Part shown: positions 8,065-17,415 of the stretch, one piece after another
Layout of the letters: the number at the start of each line of letters is the position of its first letter
Numbering within the stretch: position 1 is the stretch's first letter
Assembly (NCBI GenBank): GCA_947630505.1
Contig: CANRHV010000025.1
Coordinates: 1 to 36,523, forward strand
Length of the DNA stretch: 36,523 nt
Reading direction: 5' to 3'
DNA from: an uncultured Monoglobus sp.
Lineage (GTDB): Bacteria > Bacillota > Clostridia > Monoglobales > Monoglobaceae
Position numbers and translations under genes: made by a program
The notes under the pieces: model-generated
What the model saw: only the letters and a program-made list of their open reading frames with translations
The model's database searches: none
Told to the model about the DNA's origin: nothing

Positions 8065-9285
8065 TTACTGCTCCAAAAGTCTTATTTTCGCCAATACATT
8101 ATACGCGCCAATGCCGTTTTCGTCCTCAAGCATTTTTTCAAGGCCGTTTTCCGAGACCTCGGGAGTTACGACCGCGAACTCGTTTTCGTAGCCCTCGCCG
8201 AGGGTGTATACCTCGTAGCCCTTTAAGTCAAAATCATCGGCGCTGCCGCCGCTGAGTCTCAGATAGAAACGGGCGGGCAGATTCTTGGAATCAAGCAGAT
8301 ATCCGTCTCTGCCCTGCTCCCAGCCCAGAGCCGCCATCTCGCCCTTGTGCTTCACGATGTCGACCACGTCGGACAGCACCGCGCTGGCCGTTGGGAGCGC
8401 TCCCGCGCCGCGGCCGTAGAACATAACGTCGCCCAGACCGTCGCCGCGCACCATTATGCCGTTGAACACGTCGTCTATGCCGGCAAGAGGATGGCTGCCG
8501 GGCAGGATCGCGGGGCATACCATGGCGTACACGCCGCCCTCGGCTCTGCTCGTGATGCCCAAAAGCTTAACCACCGCTCCGAACCTGGCCGCGTACTTCA
8601 CGTCCTCAAGGGTTATCTTGGTGATTCCCTCGCAGGGGATCTCCTCGCTGTCAACATATGTTCCGAACGCCAGCGACGCCAGTATCGCCGTCTTGCGGCA
8701 GGTGTCGTGGCCCTCGATGTCGGCCGTGGGGTCCTTTTCGGCGTAGCCCTTTTCCTGGGCGCCCTTTAACGCATCCTCAAACGTGGCCCCCTCTTTTATC
8801 ATCTGAGTTAAGATATAGTTCGTGGTGCCGTTTAAAATGCCGTATATATCGGTGAGCTCGTTGGCCGCCAGACTGGTGTAGAGCGGCCTTATTATCGGGA
8901 TGCCGCCGCCCACGCTGGCCTCGAACAGATAGCTCGCGTTGTTTTCCTTGGCTACCTTTAAAAGCTCGGTTCCGTGCTTCGCCACAAGCTCCTTGTTGGA
9001 GGTGACGACGCTCTTGCCGCTCATGAGCAGCTTTTTGGTGAACTCATAGGCGGGCTTTGTTCCTCCCATGACCTCGACCACAACTCCGATCTCAGGGTCG
9101 TTTAATATATCCTCAAAATCCTTGGTGAAGCACTTGTATCGGCTGTCGGGAAAATCTCTGAGGTCAAGAATTTTCGCTACCTCTATTTCCTCGCCGCATC
9201 TGCGTTTTATCGACTCCGCGTTTGTGGCGATGAGCTCGCCGACTCCGCCTCCGACAACGCCGAATCCCATAATTCCTATCTTCAT
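8065..9285 (-). CDS. hom: Homoserine dehydrogenase
   Basis: 406 residues. The Rossmann motif GFGVVGGGV is at residues 7-15, EASVGGGIPII and the GILNGTTNYIL block lie near residues 125-155, and EKDPTADIEGHDTCRK carries catalytic residues. It reduces aspartate semialdehyde to homoserine. The last 70 residues sit where an ACT domain is expected but the usual DxPGVLxxI start is absent (ARFYLRLSGGSADDFDLKG instead), so feedback control by threonine may be lost or changed. Start has GGAGG nine bases ahead. It lies 24 bp after the DUF1015 gene and one base before thrB. Confidence 0.96.
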   Translation of the reverse strand: MKIGIMGFGVVGGGVGELIATNAESIKRRCGEEIEVAKILDLRDFPDSRYKCFTKDFEDILNDPEIGVVVEVMGGTKPAYEFTKKLLMSGKSVVTSNKELVAKHGTELLKVAKENNASYLFEASVGGGIPIIRPLYTSLAANELTDIYGILNGTTNYILTQMIKEGATFEDALKGAQEKGYAEKDPTADIEGHDTCRKTAILASLAFGTYVDSEEIPCEGITKITLEDVKYAARFGAVVKLLGITSRAEGGVYAMVCPAILPGSHPLAGIDDVFNGIMVRGDGLGDVMFYGRGAGALPTASAVLSDVVDIVKHKGEMAALGWEQGRDGYLLDSKNLPARFYLRLSGGSADDFDLKGYEVYTLGEGYENEFAVVTPEVSENGLEKMLEDENGIGAYNVLAKIRLLEQ

Positions 9286-9309
9286 TTGGTTATCCTCCGA
9301 TTCATCAAA

Positions 9310-10641
9310 TTATTGCTGCTGATCAAATTTATATATCACTATTCCGGTGACGAGCTTGGGCCAGAAAAACGTGGATTTTTGAGGCATTTTCTCGTTCGCC
9401 AGCGATATGTCCTTTATCTCCGAGATCGCGGTGGGGTTCATCAAAAACGAGCACTGGAACTCTCCGCTCTTTACCCTGTCTATCGCCTCGGCCGCGTCCT
9501 TGGTGAAATATATCTTTCCGCGGTCCGACTCGCGGTTCTCGTCAACGTCAAAATATTTCTCAAGTATCAGCTTGTGGAGTATCGTCACGTCAAGGTGCTT
9601 ATACGCCTCGCTCTTGCCTTCGATCAGATCGTCCATAACGCTTAGGTCCTTGATGTCGAGCGTGTAGTAATAGTCCTGACCCGTGTAGAACGCGAGACGC
9701 TTCTCGTCGATCGTGTTGCCGAGCTTTGTCATTATGATGTCGGCGTAGTCGCCCTCGGTGATGTATATCTTCGAGGCGCTGAAATCGTCGGTCAGCACGC
9801 TTATTATCATCTGCTCCGAATAGTTTTTCACGTCTTTTATAAGGCGGTGGGTCGGGAACAGGAAAAGTCCGCTGTCGTCCATCGAGGCGAGCATCATCAT
9901 CGTGTAGTCATAAGGCTGCGTGCCGATCTCGGTGCCGTCCTTTTGATGCTGCTCCCGCCTGTAATTCAGGGCGGTCTCGTATCTGTGATGGCCGTCGGCT
10001 ATGAACAGCTGCTTGTTTTCAAATTTCTTTGAAAGCACGTTCAGCGTCGCCGGGTCCTTTATTATCCAAACGTTCTGAATAACGTGCTCCTGCGTGGTGA
10101 AGGTTATGTCGGGGTCGCCGTCGGAGCATTCGGAGATTATGTCCGCGATCGCCTGATCGGGGTCCATATACAGCGAGTATATCGGGCTCATGGCGGTGCG
10201 GGTCTTTTCGATAAGGCCCATTCTGTCGCGCTTTGTTTGGTTCATGGTCTCGGAATGGGGCATGATTATCTTTTTTGAGAACTCCTCAAGCTGCACAAGC
10301 GAGATTATGCCCTTGAGGGAATGTGACGGAGACTCGTCGTTTCCCAGGCGGAACTTCTGCTCGTAGATGTAAAACGCCGGGGCGTCCTCGTACACCAGTA
10401 TCTGCTCTTCTATCCATTTTTTCAGATAAGCGGCGCTGCGGGTGTATTTGTTGTTGTTCTCGTTGTCGCTGTCAAAATCCATGCCGTAATCCAGACGGAT
10501 CACGTTGTACTCGTCCTTGTTGTAAAGCTCCTGCTGCTGCTCGGGGGTTATTATGTCATAGGGAGGAGAGGTCACCGCGTCAAGATCGCGGAACCGCTCG
10601 GCGTTATATCTCAGTCCTTTAAAAGGAATAACTTTTGCCAT
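9310..10641 (-). CDS. DUF1015 family protein
   Basis: 443 residues from the ATG at 10641, chosen because AAAGGAT precedes it and the family start MAKVIPFKGLRYN begins there; an upstream in-frame start adds 16 residues with no site. Recognised by SPPYDIITPEQQQELY, NVIRLDYG, the IADGHHRYETAL block near the centre and the FPTHR motif. DUF1015 proteins are common in Clostridia, cytoplasmic, and of unproven function, often near amino acid genes. Here it heads the hom-thrB-lysC cluster with only 24 bp to hom, which suggests a role in serine/threonine-type metabolism, an inference from position. A promoter lies at 10727-10755. Confidence 0.9.
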   Translation of the reverse strand: MAKVIPFKGLRYNAERFRDLDAVTSPPYDIITPEQQQELYNKDEYNVIRLDYGMDFDSDNENNNKYTRSAAYLKKWIEEQILVYEDAPAFYIYEQKFRLGNDESPSHSLKGIISLVQLEEFSKKIIMPHSETMNQTKRDRMGLIEKTRTAMSPIYSLYMDPDQAIADIISECSDGDPDITFTTQEHVIQNVWIIKDPATLNVLSKKFENKQLFIADGHHRYETALNYRREQHQKDGTEIGTQPYDYTMMMLASMDDSGLFLFPTHRLIKDVKNYSEQMIISVLTDDFSASKIYITEGDYADIIMTKLGNTIDEKRLAFYTGQDYYYTLDIKDLSVMDDLIEGKSEAYKHLDVTILHKLILEKYFDVDENRESDRGKIYFTKDAAEAIDRVKSGEFQCSFLMNPTAISEIKDISLANEKMPQKSTFFWPKLVTGIVIYKFDQQQ

Positions 10642-10726
10642 ACTTATCATCCTTTCGGAATTACCGCGCGGGCGCGCCTGATAATTCAATACTTACCGTC
10701 AATTTTCAGATAGAATATCAATTTAC

Positions 10727-10755
10727 ATGATACAACATATTCGGCTTTGCGTCAA
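10727..10755 (-). promoter_or_regulatory. Promoter of the DUF1015-hom-thrB-lysC cluster
   Basis: Minus strand TTGACG (10755-10750), 17-nt spacer, TATCAT (10732-10727). The -35 box lies in the loop of a perfect hairpin (ATTCGGCTT/AAGCCGAAT, 10739-10762). Confidence 0.65.
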
Positions 10756-10869
10756 GCCGAATTTTAAAAGATTGATGTAAATATTTTCCCCGTTTTTTTC
10801 GGATTTTTTATATTTAATTTACAAATAATATTATTGAAAACCAAATACGGACACGGAAAGGAGATAAAA

Positions 10870-10986
10870 ATGGGAAATTTCAGCACGGGACTTCTGCTCG
10901 GCGCCTTTCTCGGCATCGCTCTGGCGATGACCGACAAAAAGGACGTCAAGAAAGCCAAAAAAATAATGCGCGGAATGCGCGCATAA
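10870..10986 (+). CDS. 38-residue membrane-anchored basic small protein
   Basis: ATG with a strong GGAAAGGAG site encodes 38 residues: a hydrophobic, glycine-rich helix (FSTGLLLGAFLGIALAM) followed by a highly basic tail with DKKDVKKAKK and ending GMRA. The layout, one membrane helix plus Lys/Arg tail, resembles short YtxH-like proteins of Bacillota but is too short for a firm call. The stop codon lies one base from the rlmH stop on the opposite strand, with no terminator between them, so the two transcripts must overlap. Divergent from the DUF1015 promoter. Confidence 0.7.
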   Translation: MGNFSTGLLLGAFLGIALAMTDKKDVKKAKKIMRGMRA

Positions 10987-10987
10987 A

Positions 10988-11470
10988 CTATTTATGATAG
11001 GTAATACCTTTTGATATTGTAAACGCTCGATATATCTGTTCGAGCAAAATCACCCTCATCAATTGATGAGGAAACGTCATTTTCGAAAAGCCGAGCCGCA
11101 GGTCGGATCGGCTTTTTATATCCTCCGAAAGGCCCAGCGAGCCGCCGATTATAAACGCGACGCTCGAAGCGCCGCCAAGCGCCAGATCGTCAAGCGTCCG
11201 CGCGAATTTTTCCGATGTCATCTGGGCGCCCTCCACGCAAAGCGACACCACATACGCGCCCTTGGGTATCTTGCTCATTACGCGCTCGCCCTCTTTTTTG
11301 AGGACGGCGCTTTTTTCTTTGTCCGAGCCTCCGTCGGGCGTGGGCTCGTCCTTGACCTCGATGATTTTTAAAGCGCAGAAGCGCCCGAGGCGCTTTTGAT
11401 ACTCCTCGGCCGCTTCTCTTAAAAATTTTTCTTTTATTTTTCCAACGGAAATCACGGTTATATTAAGCAT
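10988..11470 (-). CDS. rlmH: 23S rRNA (pseudouridine1915-N3)-methyltransferase
   Basis: 160 residues, the standard SPOUT-family length. It starts MLNITVISVGKIKEKF, has the knot motif FIIGGSLGLSEDI and ends with the RAFTISKGITYHK signature. It methylates pseudouridine 1915 in helix 69 of 23S rRNA on the 70S ribosome. The gene begins 3 bp after the ftsH stop with no separate ribosome site, so translation is probably coupled to ftsH. It converges on the 38-residue ORF. Confidence 0.97.
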   Translation of the reverse strand: MLNITVISVGKIKEKFLREAAEEYQKRLGRFCALKIIEVKDEPTPDGGSDKEKSAVLKKEGERVMSKIPKGAYVVSLCVEGAQMTSEKFARTLDDLALGGASSVAFIIGGSLGLSEDIKSRSDLRLGFSKMTFPHQLMRVILLEQIYRAFTISKGITYHK

Positions 11471-11473
11471 TTT

Positions 11474-13405
11474 TTAAGCATTGTTCTCGGGCTTCGCCTT
11501 GAGCTCGGTCTCCTGCGTTGATTCTTGCTTCGCCTTTGCCTCGGCTTTGTCAATATCCTCGATAACCTCGATCGCCGCGTCCGCCGCCTCGGCATCGCCG
11601 CTCGCGAACAGGGCGTCAAACTCGTCGCCCTCGATCTTCTCTTTCTCAAGAAGCAGTTCGGCAACCTTTGTGAGCTCATCCATATGCTCGTTCAGAATGG
11701 TTTTGCAGCGGTCGTAGCACTCGGTGATTATTCGGTGGATCTCGCGGTCGATCAGAGCCGCTGTCTCCTGGCTGTAGTCGGCGGAATGGCCCGCCTCAAG
11801 ACCCAGGAACACCTCTCCGCTCTGCTCGCCGAACGTCCTGGCGCCCAGCGCCTCGCTCATGCCGTATTTCGTGACCATTGATTTGGCGATCTTGGTGGCG
11901 CGCTCCAGATCGTTTGACGCGCCCGTGCTTATGTCGTCAAGAGCCAGACTCTCGGCGACTCTGCCGCCCAACAGCACGACGATCTCCTCGACCATCTCGG
12001 TGCGGCTGTTGTAGCTGGTGTCCTCCTTGGGCAGCGACAGCGTGTATCCGCCGGCTCTGCCGCGGGGAATTATCGAAACCTGATGCACCCTATCCTGAGT
12101 GGGCAGCATTTTTGAAACCACCGCGTGGCCCGCCTCGTGGAAGGCTGTGAGCTTTTTCTCTTTCTCGGTGACCTTTTTTGACTTCTTCTCGGGTCCGGCC
12201 ACGACCTTCATTATCGATTCCTCGAGGTCGATCATGTTTATCATCTTTTTGTTGGCTCTGGCCGCGGCGAGCGCCGCCTCGTTGACTAAGTTTTCAAGAT
12301 CGGCTCCCGTGAAGCCGATAGTGGTCTTTGCCAGCACGTCGAGCTTAACGTCGGGCGCGAGAGGCTTGTTTTTGGTGTGGACCTTAAGTATAGCCTCGCG
12401 GCCGATAACGTCGGGCACGTCGACAAGCACCTGACGGTCGAATCTTCCGGGACGCAGCAGCGCGGGGTCGAGTATATCGGGACGGTTGGTGGCCGCGATA
12501 ATTATAACTCCCGCGTTCTCGCCAAAGCCGTCCATCTCAACCAGCAGCTGGTTCAGCGTCTGCTCGCGCTCGTCATGACCGCCGCCCAGGCCCGCGCCTC
12601 TGTGGCGGCCGACCGCGTCGATCTCGTCTATGAATATGATGCAGGGCGCGTTCTTTTTGGCGTTGTCGAACAGGTCGCGCACGCGGGAAGCGCCCACGCC
12701 CACAAACATCTCAACAAAATCGGAGCCCGATATCGAGAAAAACGGAACTCCCGCCTCGCCGGCGACCGCCTTGGCAAGCAGCGTCTTGCCGGTTCCCGGA
12801 GGGCCCACGAGCAGCACCCCCTTGGGGATCCTGGCGCCCAGACGGCGGAACCTGTCGGGCGTTTTGAGGAACTGGACGATCTCCTCAAGCTCGGCCTTTT
12901 CCTCCTCCTCGCCGGCAACGTCCTCAAACGTCTTTTTGTTGTTGCTTTCGTTTGTCATTCTGGCCTTGCTCTTGCCGAAGTTCATCATTCCGCGGCCTCC
13001 GCCGCCCGACTGCTGCATGAACATGAACCAGAACACGCCGAACAGTATGAGTATACCCAATGTGGGCAGCCACGTCAGCCACCAGGGCGGCTCGGCGGGT
13101 ATCGGGGTCTCGATCTTTAAGGAGCCGTCTTTTATCTGCTCCTCCATTTCGTCGCCCACATCAGCGCGAAGCACCGCGTATCCGGGAACCTCCACCTGCT
13201 GCTCGGAATCGCTGTTTTTATATTTAACGGTAGCGATATCACTGACTATGCTGATCTCGCTGACCTCGTGGTTCTGAATACTTCTCACCAGATCGGAATA
13301 AATTCCGTTCTCCTGCTCGGGCGTGACGCGCGTCATCGCGAACACCAGCAGGATTATAGCGGTCAGAACCACGTAAAAGCCCAATCCTTTAAAATATTTT
13401 TTCAC
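11474..13405 (-). CDS. ftsH: ATP-dependent zinc metalloprotease FtsH
   Basis: 643 residues from the GTG at 13405, chosen for the AGGAGG in front; the longer frame to 13447 has no site. Membrane helix 1 is at residues about 5-23 and helix 2 about 107-126, enclosing an extracellular domain. Walker A GPPGTGKT (about 199), Walker B IIFIDEID, the second region of homology with RPGRFDRQ, and the zinc site HEAGH (about 421) are intact. It degrades membrane and short-lived cytosolic proteins. The acidic, Ala/Glu/Lys-rich tail is typical. Forms an operon with rlmH. Promoter at 13436-13464. Confidence 0.97.
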   Translation of the reverse strand: MKKYFKGLGFYVVLTAIILLVFAMTRVTPEQENGIYSDLVRSIQNHEVSEISIVSDIATVKYKNSDSEQQVEVPGYAVLRADVGDEMEEQIKDGSLKIETPIPAEPPWWLTWLPTLGILILFGVFWFMFMQQSGGGGRGMMNFGKSKARMTNESNNKKTFEDVAGEEEEKAELEEIVQFLKTPDRFRRLGARIPKGVLLVGPPGTGKTLLAKAVAGEAGVPFFSISGSDFVEMFVGVGASRVRDLFDNAKKNAPCIIFIDEIDAVGRHRGAGLGGGHDEREQTLNQLLVEMDGFGENAGVIIIAATNRPDILDPALLRPGRFDRQVLVDVPDVIGREAILKVHTKNKPLAPDVKLDVLAKTTIGFTGADLENLVNEAALAAARANKKMINMIDLEESIMKVVAGPEKKSKKVTEKEKKLTAFHEAGHAVVSKMLPTQDRVHQVSIIPRGRAGGYTLSLPKEDTSYNSRTEMVEEIVVLLGGRVAESLALDDISTGASNDLERATKIAKSMVTKYGMSEALGARTFGEQSGEVFLGLEAGHSADYSQETAALIDREIHRIITECYDRCKTILNEHMDELTKVAELLLEKEKIEGDEFDALFASGDAEAADAAIEVIEDIDKAEAKAKQESTQETELKAKPENNA

Positions 13406-13435
13406 TCTGTCGCCTCCTGTATAACAACATCGTGT

Positions 13436-13464
13436 ATTATATGCCAAAGCGCAATAATATACAA
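13436..13464 (-). promoter_or_regulatory. Promoter of ftsH-rlmH
   Basis: Minus strand TTGTAT (13464-13459), 17-nt spacer, TATAAT (13441-13436), about 30 nt before the GTG start. A second TATAAT-like box lies just upstream. Confidence 0.65.
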
Positions 13465-13527
13465 TAAAAGATTATACCATAACACTAATAAAAATACAAC
13501 CTTAATATGAAGATTTTAACAAAAATT

Positions 13528-14817
13528 TCAAAATTTGCCATAAAAACAAAGTACAATGTCGGTCTCGCCCGCGGCGTTTTTAGGCGGCGTTATGACGCTT
13601 CCGAGCTTGATATCCGCCGCGCGGCCCGAGCCGTCGGTCGGATCAAACCACTCGATGCGCTTCGGCTCAAACCCGAGCGCCTCGGCGCGGACAGTAAACG
13701 GCCGCCCGCTAAAGTTATAGACAAACGCGAAATCCGCTCCCGAAAACGCCGTTATCCTGTCGTATTTTTCAAAGCCCTTGTTTGATACCAAATTATCATT
13801 GTGCGCGCCGGACGCGAAATCCGCCGACGTCATCAGCTCATACAGATATCTCATCTGCGCGCCGCCGGGCAGATTTATCCCGTCAGGCCAGTATTCGCGG
13901 GCGTCGTATGACGGAGCTTTGTCGCTCTGCGAATAAAATTGCATTACCGAGTTCGCGCCGTAGGTATGGCCGCAGGCTCCTTCAAATACAGACCAATAAG
14001 CGTAACGCCTGGCGTCTATCGCCCGCCAGACAGGCTGAGTGAAATCGTGCAGACCCTGATGTATTCCCTCGTAGGACGGCTCGCCGTCCAGAACCGGCCT
14101 CGGCCGATCCGCGGAAAGGCATTTGCGAACGTATCTCCAGTTGTCCTCGCCGAAAAATCCCTCGCTCTCCTTGTTGTCATCCCACGCGCCGAGGCTGTGC
14201 TGGTCGTACCGCCTGTGCCCCGACTGGAACATATCAAAGTCCGGCAGGTCGCTCTCTCCGAACCAATCCGCCGAGCAGGTCCTGCCAAACGGATGGAAGG
14301 TTATGAGCTTTTGGGGGCAGCGGCTCTTCAGTGTCTCCGCCATGATCTTCCATATTTCAAAGCCGTCGCCGCCGCGGATGTCGCCGCCGAGCACCCAAAC
14401 TATGTTGTCATGCAGCTTAAATCTCTCAGCCAGAAACTCCGCGTAGCCCCGCGCGTTTTTCTCGGTCAGAAAACCCTTTTTGACCATGGAGCCCCAGACC
14501 GGCAGCCACGCTGTGTACAGGCCGTATTTTTTCGCCAGTTCGGTCGCAGCCTCGGCTTTTTTCCAATAATTTTCGGCCCTCTCGGGTCGGTCAAAATCTA
14601 TCTCCGCCCACGGGCGCCCGAAGTTCTCGTCGTGGACAAGCACGGCCTGTATCACGTTAAAGCGCCGCTCGGCTCGGTTCTTGAAATATTTTTCTATCTC
14701 GGCAAGGCTCAGCTTCTGAAGCAGCAGCCAGGCGGTGTCGCCCAGCCAGAAAAACGGCTTTGTTTTTCCACCCTTTTGCTCCCACAGATAGTTCGAGTTT
14801 TTCAAAACTTTAAGCAT
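13528..14817 (-). CDS. DUF4038 (apiosidase-like) glycoside hydrolase
   Basis: 429 residues from the ATG at 14817 (GGTGATC just ahead; a GTG at 14826 is an alternative). The N terminus NSNYLWEQKGGKTKPFFWLG with GDTAWLLLQKLS, then the VLGGDIRGGD, ITFHPFGR, DMFQSGH and VLDGEPSYEGI motifs define a DUF4038 TIM barrel; the C-terminal 80 residues look like the associated beta-domain (RIEWFDPTDGS). Relatives cleave plant side-chain sugars such as apiose. No signal peptide, so it acts inside the cell on imported oligosaccharides; substrate not known. No sugar transporter is nearby. It stands alone between ldh and ftsH. Confidence 0.9.
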   Translation of the reverse strand: MLKVLKNSNYLWEQKGGKTKPFFWLGDTAWLLLQKLSLAEIEKYFKNRAERRFNVIQAVLVHDENFGRPWAEIDFDRPERAENYWKKAEAATELAKKYGLYTAWLPVWGSMVKKGFLTEKNARGYAEFLAERFKLHDNIVWVLGGDIRGGDGFEIWKIMAETLKSRCPQKLITFHPFGRTCSADWFGESDLPDFDMFQSGHRRYDQHSLGAWDDNKESEGFFGEDNWRYVRKCLSADRPRPVLDGEPSYEGIHQGLHDFTQPVWRAIDARRYAYWSVFEGACGHTYGANSVMQFYSQSDKAPSYDAREYWPDGINLPGGAQMRYLYELMTSADFASGAHNDNLVSNKGFEKYDRITAFSGADFAFVYNFSGRPFTVRAEALGFEPKRIEWFDPTDGSGRAADIKLGSVITPPKNAAGETDIVLCFYGKF

Positions 14818-14881
14818 AAAGATCACCGCGAATATTTTATCACATTTCGCCGCCCGCGTCCATGCCTTGCGCGCGGATTTT

Positions 14882-15910
14882 TCAAATTTCCGCTTTTTTT
14901 ATAACCGACTTTACCGTGTCGGCCGATTTGAGCAGCTTGGCGCACTCGCTCTCGCTGACGCTTATCGGGACCTTGCCCTCGATCCCGTCCTTTCCGACTA
15001 TCGCGGGAATTCCGAGAGCCGCGCCCTCTATACCGTACTCGCCGCGCATTATTGACGAGACCGGAAGTATCGACTTTTCGTCTCTGACTATCGCCTCGCA
15101 GATACGCTTGACCGCCATGGCTATGCCGTAGTACGTGGCCTTCTTTTTCGAGATTATCTCATAGGCCATGTTTTTAACGTCCTCGGCTATCCGCAGCATT
15201 TCCTCCTCGTGGCCGTAGTCGCCTCGCATCTCACAAAACGTGTTCAGCGGGATACCGGCCACGTTGGCGCTGTGCCAGGCGGCGATCTCGCTGTCGCCGT
15301 GCTCGCCGATTATAAAGGCATGGACGCTGCGGCTGTCGACGCCCAAAAGCTCGCCCAGTCTCTGTCTGAGGCGGGCGGTGTCCAGCACGGTCCCCGAGCC
15401 GATGACGCGGTTCTCGGGCAGATTCGAAAGCTTCGCCGCGGCGTAGGTCAGCACGTCCACCGGATTAGCCACCACAAGCAGCGTGCCGCCGAATCCGCAG
15501 TCGTTTATCTTGGGAATGATCGATTTAAAAATCTTAACATTTTTATGGACCAGATCAAGCCTTGTCTCGCCGGGCTTCTGATTAGCGCCCGCGGCCAGTA
15601 TAATAACCGACGCGCCGCCTATGTCCGAATAGTCCCCGGCATAGATCTTCACCGGGCGGCTGAGGGGCACGCCGTGGCTGATGTCGAGCGCCTCGCCCTC
15701 GGCGCGCGCCCTGTCGGAGTCTATCAGCACAAGCTCAGAAAACAGACCGCTCTGCATCAGCGCGAAAGCCGAGGCCGAGCCCACAAAGCCGCAGCCGATG
15801 ACCGCCGCCTTCAGCGGATCGACAGGCGCGGGGCACTCGGGCTCTAAAATATCGAGCTCAATATTGTTTTTTAATAATTCTTTTGAGTTTTCTAAATCCA
15901 AAACTTTCAT
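14882..15910 (-). CDS. ldh: L-lactate dehydrogenase
   Basis: 342 residues: NAD site GCGFVGSA at 39-46, active-site loop GANQKPGETRLDLV where the Gln marks lactate rather than malate specificity, NPVDVLTY, RVIGSGTVLDTARLR and the catalytic histidine in GEHGDSE. It reduces pyruvate to L-lactate and regenerates NAD in fermentation. An acidic N-terminal extension of about 30 residues before the Rossmann strand is unusual; typical enzymes are 310-320. The ATG at 15910 has GGCGGT ahead; the next methionine is internal to the fold, so the extension seems real. Confidence 0.95.
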   Translation of the reverse strand: MKVLDLENSKELLKNNIELDILEPECPAPVDPLKAAVIGCGFVGSASAFALMQSGLFSELVLIDSDRARAEGEALDISHGVPLSRPVKIYAGDYSDIGGASVIILAAGANQKPGETRLDLVHKNVKIFKSIIPKINDCGFGGTLLVVANPVDVLTYAAAKLSNLPENRVIGSGTVLDTARLRQRLGELLGVDSRSVHAFIIGEHGDSEIAAWHSANVAGIPLNTFCEMRGDYGHEEEMLRIAEDVKNMAYEIISKKKATYYGIAMAVKRICEAIVRDEKSILPVSSIMRGEYGIEGAALGIPAIVGKDGIEGKVPISVSESECAKLLKSADTVKSVIKKAEI

Positions 15911-15963
15911 ATAAATATTACCGCCTTAACAGTTTTGGACTTAGTTTTCGCAAATATAATATT

Positions 15964-17316
15964 TTAATTCAATTTTTTATATACGGTGAAATACATGGTG
16001 GTGAACGCCGCGGCGCCTCCGACCAGATTTGAGATAGGCTCCGCCCAAAACACGCCGTTTATCGGCGGCTGCCACACAAGCGGCAGCAGTATGGTGAGCG
16101 GCACCACTATCACTATTTTGCGGAACAGCGAAAAGAATACCGCTTGCTTGGGCTTGTCGAGCGCGGTAAACACCGACTGGCCGCAGAACTGCAGCGCCAT
16201 AAAGCAAAATCCGAAAAAGTAAATGTGCATCGAGCGTACGCCCGCGCTGAGAAGCTCGGAGCTGTTTGTGAATATCCCCACGAAAAAGCGCGGGAACAGC
16301 GCGGCCGCCAGCCACGCCAGCATGGTGTAGGTTATCGTGATCGCCGACATGTATTTTATGCCTTTTTTGACTCTGTGGTGAAGGTTGGCGCCGTAGTTAA
16401 AGCCCAGCACAGGCTGAGTGCCGTGGGTGAAACCCATAACAGGCAGCGTCAGGATATCACGCACCGAGATCAGTATCGTCATAATGCCTATGTACGTGTC
16501 GCCGCCGTATTTGCCCAGGGTCTTGTTGCAGACCGACTGCACCGCCGCGTTGGTGGCCGACATGGTAAAGGTCGCCAGACCGAGGGAGAGTATCTTTCCC
16601 GCGCGGCGCGGCGAGATATGGCGCATACGGCTGAGCTTGATTTTGTATACCGCGCGGCCGCTCAGCAAAAATCCCGTCGTCCACAGCGCCGAGACCGCCT
16701 GAGACAGAACAGTGGCGATCGCCGCTCCGGTAACGCCCATATTTAGCGCGAAAATAAAAATCGGGTCGAGAATTATATTCAGCCCCGCGCCCAGCGCGAT
16801 GGTTATCATGCCTATCTTGCCGAAGCCCTGGGCGTTTATAATGCTGTTTAGACCCAGAGCCACGACAGTGAACACCGCGCCCGAGATATACACCGTGGTG
16901 TAGGCCGAGGCGTAGGGCATGGTGCTGTCGCCCGCTCCGAGCATCCGCAGTATGGGGTACTTGAAGATCAGCGTCAGCGCCGTTATAAGCGCCGCCGCTA
17001 TCAGCAGCATCGAGAACGCGGCGCCCAGCAGCTTTTCGGCCTCCTCATCGTCGCCTCTGCCGCGCTTTATCGAGATCAGAGGCGCCGCGCCTCCGCCGAT
17101 CAAATTGGCGAACGCCATAACCAGCGTCACGATAGGTAGGCAGATACCCACTCCGGTGAGGGCGCCCGCCGCGTCGGGGCCGTCTATCCTGCCGATAAAA
17201 ACGCGGTCGACCACGTTGTAAAGCATGGTTATAAGCTGCGCCACAGTCATGGGCACAGCCAGTCTGAGCATATGCTTTAATATACTTCCTCGGGAAAAAT
17301 CGTTGACCCGCTCCAT
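15964..17316 (-). CDS. MATE family efflux transporter
   Basis: 450 residues with about 12 hydrophobic segments and the MATE start RVNDFSRGSILKHMLRLAVPMTVAQLITMLYNVVDRVFIG; GFTHGTQPVLGFNYGA is the repeat-two signature. Members export drugs or metabolites in exchange for Na+ or H+. It belongs to the NorM/DinF-like bacterial branch common in Clostridia in many copies; substrate cannot be told. Start supported by GGAGG nine bases ahead. No regulator lies next to it, and the upstream operon ends at 17416. Confidence 0.93.
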   Translation of the reverse strand: MERVNDFSRGSILKHMLRLAVPMTVAQLITMLYNVVDRVFIGRIDGPDAAGALTGVGICLPIVTLVMAFANLIGGGAAPLISIKRGRGDDEEAEKLLGAAFSMLLIAAALITALTLIFKYPILRMLGAGDSTMPYASAYTTVYISGAVFTVVALGLNSIINAQGFGKIGMITIALGAGLNIILDPIFIFALNMGVTGAAIATVLSQAVSALWTTGFLLSGRAVYKIKLSRMRHISPRRAGKILSLGLATFTMSATNAAVQSVCNKTLGKYGGDTYIGIMTILISVRDILTLPVMGFTHGTQPVLGFNYGANLHHRVKKGIKYMSAITITYTMLAWLAAALFPRFFVGIFTNSSELLSAGVRSMHIYFFGFCFMALQFCGQSVFTALDKPKQAVFFSLFRKIVIVVPLTILLPLVWQPPINGVFWAEPISNLVGGAAAFTTMYFTVYKKLN

Positions 17317-17367
17317 CTAATCAGTCCTCCGTTACGCCTCGCGGCCAAATTGTTCGGCGCTTACTAA

Positions 17368-17391
17368 ACGGGACGCCCTACGGCGCCCCGT
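17368..17391 (-). terminator. Possible terminator after the three-gene operon
   Basis: Hairpin ACGGG-A-CGCC/GGCG-C-CCCGT with a CTAC loop in the gap between the 240-residue gene and the MATE gene. The T-tract is poor (GTTTAG), so termination would be partial. Confidence 0.4.
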
Positions 17392-17415
17392 GCGTTATTC
17401 TTTTGAAAACCAGGC

